From assembly GCF_002999335.1 (NCBI RefSeq), contig NW_020312105.1, forward strand, positions 1-64,000: 64,000 bases of DNA, given 5' to 3'. Source of the DNA: Cyclospora cayetanensis. Lineage: Eukaryota > Apicomplexa > Conoidasida > Eucoccidiorida > Eimeriidae. A program made the position numbers and the translations under genes. Positions 46,066 through 55,370 of the stretch are shown here, piece by piece. A model generated the notes under the pieces. That model had not been told where the DNA came from and ran no database searches. It saw nothing but the letters and a program-made list of their open reading frames with translations. Numbering within the stretch: position 1 is the first letter of the stretch; each line of letters opens with the position of its first letter.

Positions 46066-48677
46066 ACACACACACAGACACACACACACATTTTCAAAAT
46101 ACGCATATACGCACTTATTCTTATACCTGCACATGTATACATATCCATACGCCTCTCGCAGGTCTCACAACCCTCCCGTGTTCCTAGCCCTAAGCTTCTA
46201 CCTGTATCGCTCTGGCCAGTCTGTTGCGTTTTTTTCATCCGTATTTCCGTCATTGGTTAGTCTTGCGGTTGATGGGGAGAGATCTTTTCGCCTCTACTTT
46301 GTGCGTGTGTTGCCTCCATATACAGCGGGTGGCCGCAGACGCAAATTTGGCTTGCCCTTCAGGCAGCGAATGGTATCGGCAAGAAGCAATGCGAGCTGTC
46401 AATCAGGTCAGGAGACACACTCACTCGCCTCTTTTTTGCCGCTGCCACTATCGCTTCAGCTGTTGGGGTGCAGGTAGCCGTGGTGGCACTGTTCTTGCTG
46501 TGGTTCTGTTGTGCGGTGCGTTTTTTCCCGCGATCTGCCGTGGGGGGTTAGCGAAGCCTTTTCAAGTCCATGTAGCAGGAGCCGTTTTCCTTGCGGTTGC
46601 TGTTGGCTCCTTTAGGCAGCAGGGCGCATTTGTCGCCACAACAAAGACTTTGGGCTTGTAGTCCTAGCAGACGCGCGGTGAGTTTAGTCCCTAATGAATG
46701 CCGTTCTGTATGCTGCTGCCTTTACCCCGCCTTCCTGTGCCTCCCAGTTTTCCTTATTCTGCCTTTCGTCGGACTTCTGTGGCGGAACATGCCTTATGCT
46801 ATTTCTCCTGCGTGTGTATGTGTGTGTACACATTCCCCTATGACGACCAGCCTCGCAACAGCAGAATGCATGCTGCAACTCTAGTCGCCCTCATGTTTTG
46901 TGTCGCTCAGATTCGCGCAGAATGTTCTGCAACGAGACCTCTCAGCTTGGCTGCGAGCGTCACTCTCGCGCCCTCTGGAGTTGCGCGCAGCAGTGAATGT
47001 AGCTAAAGACTTCTTTGCTGCTCTTCCTGCATCCTTGAAGGATGATGCAAGCTCCAGGACGTTAAGGGAGGCCGGCGTACCGCTGCCGGCGGCTGCATTT
47101 TCTTGGGACGATCTGGAAGAGACGGGGGGTATACCTCTGTCCCTGCAAGCCTTAGGATCATTTGCCGCAGCAACAAGGCGGCAGCCAAGCGCTGCTCTTG
47201 GTGCGGCCGTTGCAGGTAATGGTAGTACTGGAGGTGCTCGTGCGGCTGCTGGATGCCCCCTTGCTTCTCAGCAAGCGGCACAGCAGAGTACTACTAGCGT
47301 GCATGAGAAGGACCACGCTGATGTCGGTGCATCCATCCGCAGCACCAACAGCTGCGAGACTGCGGAATCTCAAGTCGCTGCAGCCTCAAGCCGTCGGCTG
47401 CTCGTGTTACAGGGCTCTCGGCCCCTCAAAAAGCGGGCGTTGTTCTCACAGGCAAAAGGCGCAGCCTCAGCATCCCTTGTGTCACTAACGAATGCCGTCA
47501 TTGGATTTGGCCCTGGTGCGAAAGCTCCCGATGGCGGTCCTCCCACAGCAGCAGCGAAAGCTGCTGCTTCACCACCAGAACAACAGCGCCAGCAGCAGCT
47601 GATGCCTGTGCTACACGCCCCCCCCCAGCGGCAGGCCAGCGACTCCAGCCCAAACGATGAGGCATGTGCCGAAAGTTCTACCCGGTGCAGCAGCAGCAGC
47701 AGTAGCAGTAGCAACAGTAGCAGCAGTAGCAACAGCAGCAGCAGCAAAGAGTTAGCACGAGACACTGGTAGGCAGCTGCTCCGGAGCCTCAAGGAGGAAC
47801 TGGGAGAAGAGTTCCCGGCCTTCTGCAGCCTCCTGAAGCAGATCTCTGCCGTAGAGAGGCCGCATCACCCGGCACAGCAGCAAAGAGGACCGCATGACAG
47901 CAGCGGCACCAAGAGGGTAAGCACACTGGGAGCGGCTCGTCAGTATAGAACCATAATGGAAGCCATGTGCGATGCCCTGCTTCTTCTTCCTCCCGTCGCT
48001 GCTGCTTCGGACCAGCAGTGGCAACAGCACGAGCAGCAGGAGAGGTGGCACGTGTTGCTAGGGGTGCTGCAGCGCCGCGCTGAAATACTGCGGCGCATAG
48101 CAGAGACGTATATAGGCCCTCCATTTTCTGATGCCCTTGGCCACTTGATTGGTGATAAAACAGATGCCATCCTCAGGCAAACTGCAGTGCCCCAACTTTC
48201 AGAGCAACGACAACAACGGCAGAAGCAGGAGCAGCAGGCGCAGGAGGCGTCACTCGGTGCCGCAGCGGAAGCTGAAGAAGGCACTGTCTTGCCGCTAGGA
48301 GACTCACTGCCAGCAGCAGCACCCGCATCAAATCGGCAGGACCAACAGCAAGAGCAACAAGTGCAGCACGATCACAGACCGCAGCAGCCCGAAGAGAAAC
48401 ACGGCACGTTGGGGGTGTCGGCATGTCGCATCTGTGCCGGTGCAGGGCAGCTGCTGCGTTCTGTCATCTGCGGCCATACGGCATGCAAGGTACGTAGCCC
48501 ACTAACTAACGATGCTTCCGCTGCTGCTGCAGTCGTTAGTGCTCAAGTTGCAGGAAAAACACTAGATGTGTGAAGCTTCTTTGCCTTCAGGAATGCTGGG
48601 GGCCTACATCGGCGACCGTCCTGCAGTGCCATGTTTGCGGTCGCCGTGTCTTAAAGAAACTCCTGCAGCCCTTGTAG
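40624..48677 (+). CDS. RTEL1: RTEL1-type Fe-S/XPD-family DNA helicase with C-terminal RING-like motif
   Basis: A superfamily 2 helicase that in other eukaryotes unwinds D-loops, telomeric loops and G-quadruplexes. Firm exons are 40624-41652, 41874-41981, 42378-42551, 42812-43006, 44440-44525, 44803-?, ?-45562, 45768-45877, 46326-46406, 46616-46677, 46911-48489 and 48591-48677. Exons between 43.0 and 44.4 kb are not fully resolved. Motifs in order are FPFSPYTSQQLLM, ESPTGTGKTLCLL (Walker A at 41014-41028), YASRTHGQL, VCVLGSREHLC, ELFCPYY, VIIDEAHNIEG (DEAH box), LFASGTLAPL, GGVLVFLSSYSHLD, AVCKGKIAEGLDIGD, WYRQEAMRAVNQ and AAGRICRHNKDFG (motif VI). A Gln-rich insertion separates TSY from VCVLGS. 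The tail carries poly-Ser/Gln tracts and ends CRIC...CGHTAC...ECW...CHVCGRR, like the C4C4/RING module of RTEL1. The start is the first ATG in the exon. Confidence 0.9.
45958..46092. repeat. (CA)n microsatellite in a helicase intron
   Basis: An imperfect CA/CACACAGA tract of about 130 bases inside the intron 45878-46325 of the helicase gene. It creates long spurious open frames of His/Thr on one strand and Val/Cys on the other. It is likely to vary in length between isolates. Confidence 0.95.
47688..47747 (+). repeat. (AGC/AGT/AAC)n tract encoding poly-Ser/Asn
   Basis: A trinucleotide run in the helicase C-terminal exon that encodes serine with scattered asparagine. It belongs to the (GCA)n class of repeats seen throughout 25-31 kb and 40-60 kb, where the frame used determines whether Gln, Ala, Ser, Leu or Cys is encoded. 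Confidence 0.9.
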
Positions 48678-49371
48678 GGTGAACGTACACCGAAAAGCCG
48701 CAGAAATGATGGTGCTGGCGGCAACAGGGAGTTGCACCTGCAGCAGTGTCGCTATACTAGGCTACCGCCTGGAGCTTTCGCTGTAGCGGCATATGGCCGC
48801 GTCTTGGTTTTCAAATGTAGCAGCAGCGGCTACTGCTGACGGTGGTGACCCCATGCCTTTCCCGTTGTCTTAGTTGTGGCTCCTACTGCACCAAGCGAAG
48901 AAGGGGGTTTTTTGATAGCTAAGTGGCGCCGTGAGGAGCAGACGGCGACGCCTCTCTTAGGGCTGCGAGCCGCCCACGGCCAATTAGCCGGAGACCAGTG
49001 CCGCGTGTCTATGTGCACTTGGCGTGCAACTATGGCTGCTGCTAGTCATGAGTTTCCCACGGTTAGTGCTCCTACTGATGCGGCTACTTTCCGCTTGTCA
49101 CTCCGTGCTGTGCGTCTACCGTGTGGTCAAACCAAAAGCACGCGCAGAGAAGAGTTCCCACTCAAGACATCCGCAGCGGCAGCTGATGGTGCAGCCAGCG
49201 CCTAGCCGGCAGCTCTGCGGCTATCTGCCAGCAAGCGACTCCACAGTCAGGCACGCACTTGGGTGACGGCCAAACACCGCCTCGCAGGGGCAGCAGCATG
49301 CTGGTCACATATACGATGCCGCTGCTGGGGGGAAACACATCGTATCCGAAAAGCTAGTGCTGCAGGAGGCC
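48678..49371. other. Convergent 3' flanks of the helicase and FHA genes
   Basis: About 0.7 kb between stop codons of two convergent genes. No further gene is visible. Expected content is two 3' untranslated regions and terminators. Confidence 0.6.
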
Positions 49372-51656
49372 CTATGCCTGTCGCGCGTGCTGCGGCTGCT
49401 GCTGCTTTTCTGAGTCCCTCTGCTGGAGAAACTCCTCATACGTCATCTGCACATCGACGCTGCCGCTGTGCAGCAGCACAAACTCGCGTGTGCTTTTCCC
49501 GAAGCGCAGAGTGTCTCCCTCCCTGCAGCAGCAGCAACAAGCACGAAAGCCGCGACGGACCTCATGAAAAGAGCAGCGCGAGCAACAGCACACGGTGTCG
49601 GCGGCTGTTCTCCATTACTGCCAGGCCCGTGTGCGTGGCTGCTCTGGCTTCGACCTGCTTCAAACAGAAGGTTGCGAGCTTGAAGTTAAGAGTTTGCGAT
49701 TTTTACCGCAGTTCAATGTATCTCGCGGAATCAATGCGTTCATCATTCAGGAAACTGCCGTTGGTACTCTCCAAGTCGATGATGTAAGGACTGCAGCAGA
49801 AACAGCGCAGCAGAAGCGCCAGAAAGAGATGCAGCAGGACCCTTGTCCTCTGAGAGGATTCAAACTCTCAGCTGTGTGCCGAGAGGACGCCTTGGCAGGG
49901 GAGGCGACCTTAGGGCGGAGAGAATCACACAGAGAAATATTCTACACGAGTGCAGACGTTTCTGCATATCCACCCCAAGTAGTCGCACGCAACCAACCCC
50001 ACGCACACACGCACAGACACGAGCGCTTAGCATGCGCGCCAGACTGGCAGCGTCAGCTTTTCTCGCAAGGAGGCCGACTATTTTGCAGGGCAAGAAAAAA
50101 GCACAAGCGAGGAAGGAAGAAAGCAGGTTCCATGCAACCAGCTCCTGAAACAGCCTCCGCTTACATGACGGCGTCGAACCGCTTCCTGAACTGCAGCACT
50201 GCGTGCTGCTTCGATACTGTCGGATGCAGCAGTAGGACATCCGCTACCCGAGAATCCTTTCCAAACAGAAACCACGAGCGCCTATGGACGTGCATGACTT
50301 CTGCGACGCGCATGCAGGGCAGAAGAAGGCAAAGGCCAAGTGAAGGGCGTGAAAAACAGCTGAAGGGAACGCAGCTCTTGCAGCTCTTCTAACTAGGAGC
50401 TACGGAATGCTAAAAGTCCTTTCTAAGAGGCGTCTTCTGCCGAGAGATACAAGGCGGCCTTTTCTGCTGCCTTGTATCTCTCGGCAGAAGACGCAGCCAG
50501 GTGGCAAGGGAGTGCAAATAGAGTCGAGATAGAGGCCTTAAAACACTTAGCGCGACATCAGCCCTTCGCACATGCAGAGGCAACAAGAGGTAGTACCAAG
50601 CTCTGCAGGGAACACAAAACGGACTTGTGGGCTCCTCGTCAGCCGAGGCGACACTTTTCCTGTGCTTCTTCTTGAACTGATACAAACGCCACTTCTTGTC
50701 CGGCAGCTGTTCATCTGCAGGAGGCGCATGCTGCGTGCGCAGCAACAGAAACATCCGAAAGCGGCTGCTAAGCGCCACGTGTGAAGAGCGCACACGTGCT
50801 CTGACCACAAAGAAGCTCCAACTGTTTTTCTCCGTACGGAACCTCTGCGGCAGAGTGCCGCTGCCATTCTGCTGCACCTGCACAGCACTCCTGAAGCCGC
50901 AGTGGCCTATGCTTGTTTTCTACCTTGAGTTGGACGCCGTTCTTTTCTAAAGTGGCAGCAGGATCTCCAGAGTCTTCAGCGAGCAGGCCGGACGGCTCAA
51001 AGGTTGGTTTCAGCGCTGCACAACAACACACGTAGAGAGCACACCACCCAGAAATGCAGCAGGACCATCAGCAGCAGCGGCGCATAAAGAGACGACGCAG
51101 GAAACGCTGCAACGACTGCAGCAACGTCAGCAGCAGGCTATTCTGCAGGAGCCACCCTACCCGGTTTGTGGTGATTCTTCTTGTCCTTGTCATCTGCTTC
51201 AACTTCTTTACGACCCCATTCAAAGGTTCCCGGATCCTCCGCGCGACGCCTCCTCGTGCCACTCGTCGAGTCAGGCCTGCTGCGCTTCACCTTGTCTGCC
51301 TTACCCGCAGCGCTTGCTGCAGCGTCCGCTACTGCTCTTGCTGCTGCAGCAGCTCCCAACTCGGCAGCCGAGGAAAACGAGCCCTTCTCGTCCTTCAGGT
51401 GCTTGGAGGAGGCGGCAGAGGCTGCTGCTGCTGCTGAGAAGCCCCTGTCTGAACTCCGGCTGCGCCAGCGCGTGTAATTCATAGCAGAAGTCACTGACTG
51501 CTCCGGCTTGACATCCCAGCCTGTCCTGCTGCTGCGGAACGCCTGGCGAGTTGAACAGTCCTTCTCCAAGCGTCCGAGCCGGCTACATACAGGGTCGCGA
51601 CTGCTGCTCGCATGGCTGCCACGGCTGCTACTGCCTCCGTGGCGTTCGCCTTCCAT
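49372..51656 (-). CDS. FHA-domain protein of the SNIP1/DDL/Pml1 type
   Basis: A nuclear forkhead-associated protein. Relatives bind phosphothreonine and act with the spliceosome (yeast Pml1 in the RES complex, human SNIP1, plant DAWDLE). Exons are 51656-51161, 51015-50924, 50730-50655, 50300-50165, 49790-49707 and 49522-49372, all frame-consistent, giving 344 residues. The N-terminus is Ser/Arg/Ala-rich and low complexity, ending GTFEWGRKEVEADDKDKKNH. Then come LKPTFEPSGLLAEDSG, NGVQLKHAPPADEQLPDKKW, RLYQFKK and VMHVHRRSWFLFGKDSRVAD. The FHA core continues HPTVSKQHAVLQFRKRF, PYIIDLESTNGSFLNDERID and REGDTLRFGKSTREFVLLH. Key FHA residues (GKDSRVAD Arg, SKQH, NG) are present. It shares a divergent promoter region with the RRM gene. 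Family assignment is strong. Confidence 0.92.
50430..50494. repeat. Perfect 25-bp inverted repeat with 15-base loop
   Basis: Left arm 50430-50454 and right arm 50470-50494 are exact reverse complements, separated by 15 bases. The hairpin lies inside the 354-base intron 50301-50654 of the FHA gene, so it would be present in that pre-mRNA. The arms are not simple sequence. Candidate explanations are a miniature transposon relic, a structured intronic RNA, or a small-RNA precursor. Confidence 0.95.
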
Positions 51657-52765
51657 CGTAGCAGCGCTGCCGTTGCCGCTTCCCCCCCGGCCCCTTAAGA
51701 GGCGCGCCTGTTTTGCTCAGGCGATACCCCTGAAACGTCGCCGACGCTCCCCTTGGCGTGACTGCCGCATTCAGTGTGCTGCTGCGGCAGTCGTCAAAGC
51801 GAGCGGCTTTGGTCGCTTGCAGCAGCCGAGCGCACATTCCAAAGCCCTGGCGCTCCGTAGTCTGTGCGTGTCGACGGAAAGGCCTCTGCGGCTGCCACTC
51901 ATCCGCCTGGCCAGGCGTCCTTTAAGATCCCTAGGACCTCCGCAGCACTCCCTGATGGCGTGAGCCGGAGAATGTGCGGTTACACGACTGGTGCTGAGAA
52001 AAAATCGCGCAGGGCGGGGGGGGAAGGGCCGCCGTTGCCGTGGCGGCTGGTGTTGCTGCTCTTAACTCTGCGCCCATTGAAAGAGCAGTCATTTATGTAT
52101 TTAATCCCCAGGAAAACGAGGGCCTATCATCCAGATGTGCGAATCTGCAACGACCGTAGCTGCGGCTCCCGCAAAGCCACGGCTGCGCATGCGGCCCCTG
52201 CAAAGCCACGCATTCCATACAGCGTAGCAGACGTTAGAGGAGCCGGGGAGGGGTAGGGGCCCTCCTAGCGAGACTCGCTTGTTTGTTTGTGTATTTGGGC
52301 CTTTCAGAGTATTGATAGAGCTCTATTGTTTCCTAGGTGTCTCGTTGTTTGGTGCTGCGGCATCTCCACGGGCGTTTCGGTAGTCGCAGCGTCTTTTACC
52401 CAGTGCTACTGTGGTGCCTGCAAGGTGCAGGGCGCTACTGGTCCTGCCCCTGCAGTTGCTATTATTGTATTTGCAGCTGCCGCTTTGGTGCTCACACTGG
52501 AAAGGCCTAGACGCTCGCAACAACTGCCTTCACTCCGCGTACCCCAGGCCCCCGCCGAGCCGAAAGCAACGCGGAGTCTGCAGCAGCAGGCGGAAGAAGC
52601 GCTTTCGTGCAGCTCAAGAGCGCCATCCCCCTTGATTATACTTGTTGTTCTCTTCTTCTCTCTGCGTCCGTGATAGGCCGAAAAGAGCAGGAACCTGTGC
52701 CCCCCTTTTCTCGCACAGCGCGCGCCACCCCCCCCGCACCCCCCCTACTGTCAGCGAGCCTCAGG
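51657..52765. promoter_or_regulatory. Shared divergent promoter region (FHA and RRM genes)
   Basis: The start codons of the FHA gene (minus) and the RRM gene (plus) are about 1.1 kb apart, so both promoters should lie here. The stretch is GC-rich with C-runs near the RRM start. No specific element was recognised. Short open frames present are likely chance or 5' untranslated exons. Confidence 0.45.
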
Positions 52766-55370
52766 ATGTTCGTCCCCGTGCCATACAGTCGCCCCGATGG
52801 AGCAGCCTTGCCCCCTGGCGCCACTTTGGTGCCGGGGGCCTTTCCGCCGATGGCAGGGGCCCCCCCAGGGGCCCCCTTGGGCCCTGTGCCGCTTGTGCTT
52901 GCTCCCGGATTCGCCCCTGGAGGTCCAGGTATGCCCCCCCCCATCCTCGAGAGAGAGCCTGTTGACGTCTGCAAGCTTTTCGTGGGGGGCCTTAACCCGA
53001 GCACAACCGAAGCGGAACTGGAGGACTACTTCAAACAATACGGCGCGGTAAGGCCAAAAAACAAGAGCTAGAGGAGGAGCTCCGCCTTCTTGCCACCACA
53101 GACACAAATCCTTACAGGCCTGCTGCCTGAAGGGGCTGCTGAGGCGTTCGTTCGCACGCACTGCCACACATCAGCAGCGCTAGTTTCGAACGTGCAGCAC
53201 ATATTCCGGCCGCGGAGCCCTCTGCTTCGTCGTCTGCATGGCGAGGGCACACCACCCCTCCCCGCATCGGAGCTCATGGCTGGCTTCCCTCTCATCTTTC
53301 CCTCCCTTCCTTCCCTCTTCTTTTTGGGAGCTTTAGGTGTTCGGGCCTTTCTGAGATCTGTGCAGGTGCGCAGTGCCGTCGTTATGTTTGACAAGAAGTT
53401 CAATCGGAGCCGCTGTTTTGGCTTTGTTACATTCAACACCGAGAAAGAAACCCTCCGAGCATACTGCATGGGGCCCCATACCATTGGTGGGAACGAGGTG
53501 CGTGCAGACAGGAAAAGAGGGTGGACAGGGTCGAAGATCGGAGTCATTTCCTGCTGTGGCGCTGTTGCATTGCGCACAGGGGTCTCTCGCCCCTCGGCCG
53601 TTTATTGCGTGTGTCATTTTTGCAGAGGCGTGCGTGTGATGCTGCCTTTTTTGCGTGTGTCAGGTCGAGCTGCGCAGAGCAGTGCCACGTACGACGTTCT
53701 ACCCGGGATCAAGAGGGCCCATTGGCTTGCCGCCACGCGGGGGGGGGCCCCCGGGGGGTTCCTCGCCGCAGCGGCAGGAAGGCGCAGGCACCACGGAAGG
53801 AGGGGCAGCAGCAGCAGCTGCTGCTGCGCCAGGAGCTGTAGTCCCTTCTTCAGCACCTCCCTCGGACGATCCCGAAGAAAAGGAGTGCAAGGTCTTTATT
53901 GGAGGCATCCCCCCTACAATGACGACAGGTGGGCGCTTGGAAGCTTGGATGTGGGGTTGGAGGCTGAGTTGTGTGCAGCTCCTCCGCTCACACGTAGTAG
54001 AAGTAGCGCGCGCGACGGAATTCTTGTCGCCCTCAGAGCGAGCCTCTGGAGAGTGGCGTGCTGTCTTTTGCGCAGAAGACATCCATGCCTTCTTTTCAAA
54101 GAGGTTTGGAATGGTCAGACGCGTTGATTTCTTCTACGATAAGATGACGGGAAGAATGCGGGGCTTTGGCTTCCTAGTCTTCTCCTTCCCGCACTCTGCC
54201 AAGATGGCCGTCGGGCACCACCAACTCGGAGACGTCGTGATCGAGGTCAAGAAGGCGGTCGATAAGTGAGTTCTCGTGCCTCTTCCTGCAAGGCGAAAGA
54301 GGGGGAAAGGCCTTTATGTGGCCTCGAAGCGGCGGCGCTTGCGTGCAGCCTCTTACGTCTCCGCTTCGGCATTTTCCAGTGGGGGTTGTGCGCCTTGTCC
54401 ACTGGCCATGGCTTTGTTTGCTTGCGAGTTTTTGCCGTGTACAAGGGGCGGGGGAGTGACAGGAAGGGAGGAGGGAGTGACAGGAAGGGAGGAGGGAGTG
54501 ACAGGGAAGGGAGGAGGGAGTGACAGGGAAGGGAGGGGCAGGGGGGTCACTCGCTCGGCGCCTCCTAGATGTGTGTGTGGCGTGTGTTGGGTCGTGGGAA
54601 GTTGTAGGTGAGAAAGGTTTCTTGCCAGGAGGGTGCTTTCGCGTGTTCGCGGAACTGCCTAGACTCTGCGCTTTTGCGGGGGGTTTTCTTGTCGTGCGGT
54701 GCAGAGAGGAAATGAAGAACCAAAAAGAAGCCGAGGCAGCTAGCGGAGGCGGGAGACCCCGTAAGTCCTTTTCGTTGTTGATTGTAGGACTGCCACGCGT
54801 ATCTTTTCTCAGTTTAAACGCGCACACCCTCCGTGCAGAGCGGCAGGTTTCCTGGCATTTTAGCGCAGTGCTTCGTGTAGAAGCTGCGTGGAATGTGCAG
54901 CTCCCCGACGGCCTCCTCCTGGCGCTCAAGGCGGGATGATGATGAGATCCATGCGGCCTGCCATGGAATTCGTTCCATTTGAGATGGCTATGCACCCCGT
55001 TGCGGCTGCAGGGGGCCCCGGACGAGGCCCTCTTCAAGATCCCTATTCAGTATTCCCGCATGCAGCGGTTGCCGCTGCGCCTGCAGCGGTTGCTGCTGCG
55101 CCGGCAGCCGCCGCAGCAGTAGCGCCGAGCGCTTACGGCGGAGCCTACTATCCCGTAGCAGAGCCTCAGCAGCAGCTTGCGTATGCAGGGGCCTCCGGAG
55201 GAATGTATGTTCCCCAAGGATACGGCTACGTGGTTGCAGGGGGTGCCCAGGATGTCTACGCGCACCAACCCGGCGCGACAGAACAGCCTCAAATCGCAGA
55301 TCCGTACGATGTGCAGGGAGCCATGAGGGCACGGGTGGCGAAGGCTCAGCCAAGATCCCAGCCATACTAA
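52766..55370 (+). CDS. Two-RRM RNA-binding protein (hnRNP A/B, DAZAP1, Musashi-like)
   Basis: An RNA-binding regulator with two tandem RRMs. Exons are 52766-53047, 53366-53497, 53664-53928, 54076-54265, 54705-54760 and 54901-55370, all in frame, giving 464 residues. The start MFVPVPYSRPDGAAL leads a Pro/Gly/Ala-rich segment. RRM1 has RNP2 CKLFVGGLNPSTTE and RNP1 RCFGFVTFNTEKE. A Gly/Pro/Ala linker follows. RRM2 has RNP2 KVFIGGIPPTMTT and RNP1 MRGFGFLVFSFP. The C-terminus is Met/Ala/Tyr/Gly-rich and ends QPRSQPY, the type of low-complexity tail found in hnRNPs. An upstream non-coding or short coding exon cannot be excluded, as the frame is open to the left of 52766. Apicomplexan Musashi homologues act in translational repression, but orthology is not established here. 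Confidence 0.9.
54452..54536. repeat. Minisatellite, four 21-22 bp units
   Basis: Tandem units of the form GGGAGTGACAGG(G)AAGGGAGGA, purine-rich on the plus strand, inside the intron 54266-54704 of the RRM gene. The last two units carry one extra G, so the array contains two unit variants arranged in blocks, as expected from recent slippage or unequal exchange. Confidence 0.9.

Noticed and set aside
45852..46260. Open frames over 100 codons rich in His/Thr or Val/Cys
   Set aside because: They are translations of the (CA)n microsatellite in an intron and carry no protein-like sequence.
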